The position numbers and the translations under genes are program-made. The notes beneath the pieces were generated by a model. It did not search any database. It saw only the letters and a program-made list of their open reading frames with translations, and was not told the DNA's origin. This document shows, one piece after another, positions 5,576 through 8,320 of a stretch of DNA of 8,320 bases. Origin of the DNA: Actinomycetes bacterium (lineage in GTDB: Bacteria > Actinomycetota > Actinomycetes > Propionibacteriales > Propionibacteriaceae); contig JAEZGC010000147.1 of the NCBI GenBank assembly GCA_023437345.1, positions 1-8,320 of the forward strand. The letters run 5' to 3'. The number at the start of each line of letters is the position of its first letter. Positions within the stretch are counted from its first letter, which is position 1.

Positions 5576-6708
5576 ACGAACGCGAGGCGCGGCTCGCGCT
5601 GGCCTGCGTGGTGGAGCCGGCCACCCCCCGGGTCGCCGAGGCGGTGGCGGAGTTCGGTGCGGCGGCGGTCTGGCACCGCCTGGTGGAGCGACCCTCCGAC
5701 AGCCCGCTGTCACGCCGGGCACGCGGCTTCGTGGCCGAGCCGGTGGTCGCGCGGGCAGCAGCGACCGGGATGCGGTTCCTGGTGCCGGGCGACCCGGAGT
5801 GGCCGGCGGGGGTCGACGACCTGACCGGCTGCGAGCGGGTCAACGAACTGACCGGGGCGCCGCTGGGGTTGTGGGTCCGCGGTGGAGGAGACCTGGCGGC
5901 ACTCACCGCCCGCTCGGTGTCGATTGTGGGGTCCCGCGCCTGCACCGCCTACGGCGAGACCGTCGCCACCGAGCTGGGCGCGGAGCTGGGCGAGGCGGGT
6001 CACGCCACCGTGTCGGGCGGCGCCTTCGGGATCGACGCGGCCGCGCACCGCGGCTGCCTGGCCAGCCGTACCCCGACCGTGGCCGTGCTGGCCGGAGGGC
6101 TCGACGAGGCCTACCCGCCCGCGCACCGCGCCCTCTTCGAACGGGCAGCCGAGCACGGTGTGCTGGTCTCCGAGCTTGCACCCGGCGAGCACCCCACCCG
6201 GGTTCGCTTCCTGGGACGCAACCGGCTGATCGCCGCATTGTCCCAGGGCACCGTGCTGGTCGAGGCGGCGGTCAGGTCCGGAGCGCGCAACACAGTCACC
6301 TGGGCCAACTGCCTGGGCCGGGTGGTGATGGCGGTGCCCGGCCCCGTCACCAGCGCCCTGTCCTACACCCCGCACCGGCTGGTGAGGGAATCCGAGGCCG
6401 TGCTGGTCACCCGCGCCGTGGAGGTCCTTGAGCTGTTGGGCCCGCTCGGCCGCGACCTGCCACGACCTGCCGCCGGGCGCCGCCCCACCGACGACCTCAG
6501 CGCTGACGCGCTGCGGGTGTTCGAGGCGATCCCGGCGCGCGGCGGCTTGTCGGCCGGGGAGGTGTCGCTGCGCGCGGGGGTCCCGCTGGCCGCCTGCCTG
6601 GGGCTGCTCGACCAGCTCGCCGACCAGGGCTTCGTCGTCCAGGACGCCCGCTGGGAGTGGCGGTTGCCGCCCCGCCGACCCAGGGCCGAACAGCTCCCGC
6701 TCGGCTGA
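5572..6708 (+). CDS. dprA: DNA-processing protein DprA
   Basis: A 378-residue protein that binds incoming single-stranded DNA and loads RecA onto it, protecting it and promoting recombination during transformation; homologues are also kept in species not known to be transformable. An N-terminal helical region (1-about 80) precedes the Rossmann-fold core, where SIVGSRACTAYG (117-128) and SGGAFGIDAAAHRG (148-161) form the nucleotide-fold loops. AVLAGGLDEAYPP, LGRNRLIAALSQ (214-225) and VEAAVRSGARNTV follow, all diagnostic of DprA. The C-terminal 50 residues or so (DALRVFEAIPARGGLSAGEV onward) form the DML1-like winged-helix domain. ATG 5572 overlaps the comM stop and has GGAGGG at 5562-5567. 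All core motifs are intact. It ends the yraN-comM-dprA unit; in many actinobacteria xerC or whiG comes next, but here a DUF4349 gene does. Confidence 0.96.
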   Translation: MNEREARLALACVVEPATPRVAEAVAEFGAAAVWHRLVERPSDSPLSRRARGFVAEPVVARAAATGMRFLVPGDPEWPAGVDDLTGCERVNELTGAPLGLWVRGGGDLAALTARSVSIVGSRACTAYGETVATELGAELGEAGHATVSGGAFGIDAAAHRGCLASRTPTVAVLAGGLDEAYPPAHRALFERAAEHGVLVSELAPGEHPTRVRFLGRNRLIAALSQGTVLVEAAVRSGARNTVTWANCLGRVVMAVPGPVTSALSYTPHRLVRESEAVLVTRAVEVLELLGPLGRDLPRPAAGRRPTDDLSADALRVFEAIPARGGLSAGEVSLRAGVPLAACLGLLDQLADQGFVVQDARWEWRLPPRRPRAEQLPLG

Positions 6709-6820
6709 GCTGGCCGGTGCGTTGCCCGCACGGGCCGTGCCTTGTCGGACGGGCTGCTGCGGCGAGGGATTGGTGGTGGGGCGTCCGCAACGGTGGCGGG
6801 TCCGGCGGCGTGGAGGAGTC

Positions 6821-7774
6821 ATGCTGACTGTGTCGAAATCCGCCCCGGCTCGCCTGTTGGCCGGGATCCTCGTAGCGGGGGCCTCCCTGCTGTTGGTCGC
6901 TGGTTGTGGCGCACCAGCCGGCGGCTCCGAGCCCGCCGCCGGCGGCGACGTGGCTCCCGCCCACCCCGGTGAGGCTCCAGCACCCGCTGACGGCCCCGCG
7001 CCAAGGGCGCCGGACCTGCCCGGTGACCGAAAGCTGGCACGGACCGCCAACATCGTGCTCGAGGTGGGCGACGTGGAACGGGCGGCCGCCGAGCTGCGGC
7101 GGCTGGCGCTGGTGCTGGGCGGCCTGGTCACCTCCGAAGTGGTCTCGCTGCCGACCGACGGCATGCCGCGGGAGTACGACACCTCGCACCTGGTGCTGAC
7201 CGTGCCCGCCGAGCGGCTCGACGAGACCCTCACCGTGGTCGCCGGCCTCGGAGAGGTGCGGTCGCGCACCGTCGAGTCGGTCGACGTGACCGACGCCGTG
7301 GTCGACGTGGCGTCGCGGGTGAAGACAATGCGGGAGTCGATAGCACGCCTCCAGGAACTGATGCGACGGGCGGGTTCGGTCAGCGAGATCGCCCAGGTGG
7401 AGAGCGAACTGACCCAGCGCCAGGCCGAGCTGGAAGCCCTGCTCGCCCAGCAGGCGTCGCTCAGCCAGCGGGTGGCCACCTCACCGGTCACCGTCACCCT
7501 GATCGCCACCGGCACCGCCGTCGAGGGCGGGCCGGGCGGCTTCCTGGCCGGACTGGAGGCCGGTTGGCAGACCATGCAGGCCTCCGGCCTCGCCGCGCTC
7601 ACCGTCCTGGGCGCCCTGCTGCCCTGGCTGGCCCTCGCCGCAGTCTTCGGGGTCCCGCTGTGGCTGTGGCGCCGCCGCCTGGTGGCGCGACGCAACCGTC
7701 CCGCCGCCCCGGCGTCGCCCAACGCCGACCGGGCGGACGGCGGGCCCTCCGCTCCCGACCCTGAGCAGGCGTGA
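6821..7774 (+). CDS. DUF4349 domain lipoprotein with C-terminal membrane segment
   Basis: A 317-residue predicted envelope protein. A signal peptide with a lipobox (VAGC, Cys29) indicates lipid attachment. A Pro/Ala/Gly-rich linker spans about 30-68. The DUF4349 domain runs from about 70: RKLARTANIVLEVGDVERAA, then HLVLTVPAERLDETL, then EVRSRTVESVDVTDAVVDV, followed by a predicted coiled coil at about 167-225 (RESIARLQELMRR ... ELTQRQAELEALLAQQ). A hydrophobic segment at 257-283 is followed by basic residues (WRRRLVARR) and a polar tail, so the chain is probably held at both ends with the domain outside the cell. ATG 6821 has GGAGG at 6812-6816, four bases upstream. Function of DUF4349 proteins is unknown. 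The 112-base gap after dprA suggests it may have its own promoter, though I see no convincing one. Confidence 0.9.
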   Translation: MLTVSKSAPARLLAGILVAGASLLLVAGCGAPAGGSEPAAGGDVAPAHPGEAPAPADGPAPRAPDLPGDRKLARTANIVLEVGDVERAAAELRRLALVLGGLVTSEVVSLPTDGMPREYDTSHLVLTVPAERLDETLTVVAGLGEVRSRTVESVDVTDAVVDVASRVKTMRESIARLQELMRRAGSVSEIAQVESELTQRQAELEALLAQQASLSQRVATSPVTVTLIATGTAVEGGPGGFLAGLEAGWQTMQASGLAALTVLGALLPWLALAAVFGVPLWLWRRRLVARRNRPAAPASPNADRADGGPSAPDPEQA

Positions 7775-7797
7775 CTGGCCACCCTCCGACGCGTCGA

Positions 7798-7835
7798 TGT
7801 CCCCGCACGGGGGACAGACGCCCCCTTCGGGGCGT
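7798..7835 (+). terminator. Tandem hairpins after the DUF4349 gene
   Basis: Two short GC-rich hairpins lie nearly back to back, 24 bases after the stop codon. The first pairs TGTCCCC (7798-7804) with GGGGACA (7810-7816) around a five-base loop. The second pairs ACGCCCC (7818-7824) with GGGGCGT (7829-7835) around CTTC. There is no T-run. Position and pairing fit a terminator for the DUF4349 transcript; this is inference from structure. Confidence 0.5.
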
Positions 7836-7838
7836 GCG

Positions 7839-7959
7839 TAGACTCGCCGGTGGGGAGGGGTAGCAGCCGCCTGTCCGGACTCCGGACTGAGTGATGGAGC
7901 GTCGGGGGGCGCCGATCCAGCGGCTGCCGCAGCGGACGTGGTCCAACGACCACGTCCGC
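7839..7959 (+). ncRNA. Candidate small structured RNA in the convergent intergenic region
   Basis: TAGACT at 7839-7844 matches an actinobacterial -10 element, though I find no good -35 in front of it. Downstream, GCAGCCGC (7863-7870) pairs exactly with GCGGCTGC (7920-7927), enclosing a hairpin of GTCCGG (7873-7878) with CCGGAC (7882-7887) and a weaker TCGG/CCGA pair around 7902-7915. The set ends in a 12-pair hairpin at 7932-7959. A transcript of about 110 bases with a branched fold and a terminator is therefore possible. The same region can equally be read as a cluster of terminators between convergent genes, and short GC-rich pairings are easy to find in DNA like this. No known RNA family is recognised. 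Confidence 0.2.
7932..7959. terminator. Perfect 12-bp inverted repeat, bidirectional terminator between convergent genes
   Basis: GCGGACGTGGTC (7932-7943) and GACCACGTCCGC (7948-7959) are exact reverse complements around the loop CAAC. On the minus strand it begins 13 bases past the stop codon of the beta-propeller gene, the normal place for its terminator. On the plus strand it would stop any readthrough from the DUF4349 gene. No T-run is present on either side, as is frequent in GC-rich actinobacteria. Confidence 0.65.
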
Positions 7960-7972
7960 GTGTGCGTCCGGG

Positions 7973-8320
7973 CTAGCCGACCGCCACCCAGAACGGACCG
8001 TCGGCGCGGTCCACCAGCACCCCGGCCTCGTTGCTGAAGCGGATCCGCGGGAGCTCACCGTCGGTGACCGCCACCTCCCCGGTGCGGCCGTCCCTGACGT
8101 CACCACGCAGGTCCGACTGCCACAGGTACACCCAGTCGCGGTAGGTGGTGACTGCCTGTGCGGTCGCCGGGTCCGACCACAGCAGCTCTCCAGAGGCCAG
8201 GTCGTATCCGGTGACGCCTGCGCCCTGGCAGGCCACGACGCTCGCCGCCGCGACACAGCTGCCGGGCTCCGCGTCGATCGCCGCCCGCTCCCGGCCGGTC
8301 GCCGCGTCCAGCCACACCTT
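7973..8320 (-). CDS. PQQ-like beta-propeller protein, C-terminal part (cut by window edge)
   Basis: The visible 115 codons are the 3' end of a gene that continues past the right edge; its stop codon TAG is at 7975-7973. The residues read as successive blades of a PQQ/WD-type propeller: VWLDAATGRERAAID, then VTGYDLASGELLWSDP, then VYLWQSDLRGDVRDGRTGEV, ending VDRADGPFWVAVG. The repeated pattern of hydrophobic strand, Asp-x-x-(T/S)-G-(R/E) turn and next strand is what marks the family. Such domains act as binding scaffolds or, with PQQ, as dehydrogenases, and are often exported; the start, any signal peptide and any fused domain are outside the window. It is convergent with the DUF4349 gene. 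An in-frame GTG at 8317-8315 is not a credible start, since the blade pattern already runs up to the edge. Confidence 0.75.
   Translation of the reverse strand, partial: KVWLDAATGRERAAIDAEPGSCVAAASVVACQGAGVTGYDLASGELLWSDPATAQAVTTYRDWVYLWQSDLRGDVRDGRTGEVAVTDGELPRIRFSNEAGVLVDRADGPFWVAVG

Noticed and set aside
6717..6740. Short inverted repeats after dprA (GCACGG with CCGTGC around one base; GTGCG with CGCAC)
   Set aside because: The arms are only five to six bases, they exclude each other, and no T-run follows. I could not support a terminator, nor a promoter for the DUF4349 gene (TTGTCG at 6742 lacks a usable -10).
6428..6820. An upstream extension of the DUF4349 frame into dprA
   Set aside because: It would place over 130 residues before the signal peptide. 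ATG 6821 has GGAGG upstream and leads directly into a standard lipoprotein signal sequence.
7787..7796. A perfect ten-base palindrome CGACGCGTCG
   Set aside because: Such palindromes arise often by chance in GC-rich DNA. It has no loop and no link to a regulator in the window.
7894..8034. A short plus-strand open frame beginning ATG GAG CGT, with GGGGAGGGG some 34 bases upstream
   Set aside because: The purine run is too far from the ATG, the product is Arg/Pro-rich with no domain, and most of it is antisense to the beta-propeller gene and across the terminator stem.
5710..8256. An 848-codon open frame on the minus strand
   Set aside because: It runs antisense through dprA and the DUF4349 gene, both with clear family motifs. 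Its translation is rich in Arg, Ser, Pro and Ala with no recognisable domain, as expected from the complementary frame of GC-biased codons.

Overview
This is GC-rich DNA with the codon use and gene content of an actinobacterium. The best single clue is the DUF2469 gene, a family found essentially only in Actinobacteria, inside the conserved series rplS - lepB - rnhB - DUF2469 - yraN - comM - dprA, an order known from Streptomyces and Mycobacterium. I cannot name the genus.

Layout. Positions 1-111 hold a strong GC hairpin (25-61) and a TTGACA promoter. Positions 112-1286 hold a two-gene unit: an ArsR-family repressor and an SRPBCC-VOC fusion protein whose start overlaps the repressor stop. Positions 1287-1453 are a structured leader in front of rplS. 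Positions 1454-3578 carry rplS, lepB (signal peptidase I), rnhB (RNase HII) and the DUF2469 gene, packed tightly. A 102-base gap at 3579-3680 contains a perfect DnaA-box sequence facing a partial one. Positions 3681-6708 carry yraN, comM and dprA, each overlapping the next by four bases. After 112 bases comes a DUF4349 lipoprotein gene (6821-7774). The 198 bases between it and the next gene hold several inverted repeats. From 7973 to the window edge on the minus strand lies the 3' end of a PQQ-type beta-propeller gene, convergent with everything else.

How the genes work together. The core is a housekeeping block for ribosome assembly (L19), export (signal peptidase I) and removal of RNA from DNA (RNase HII). 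It is followed by a block for handling incoming single-stranded DNA (DprA loads RecA, ComM drives branch migration, YraN is a nuclease-fold protein of unclear role). The ArsR/SRPBCC-VOC pair looks like an accessory self-regulated unit lying where trmD usually adjoins rplS.

Novelty. I see no new defence or mobile system. The places worth a second look are the non-coding ones: the rplS leader with competing stems, the inverted DnaA-box pair, and the folded convergent intergenic region. The ArsR unit with its two-domain fusion partner is the most unusual coding feature.
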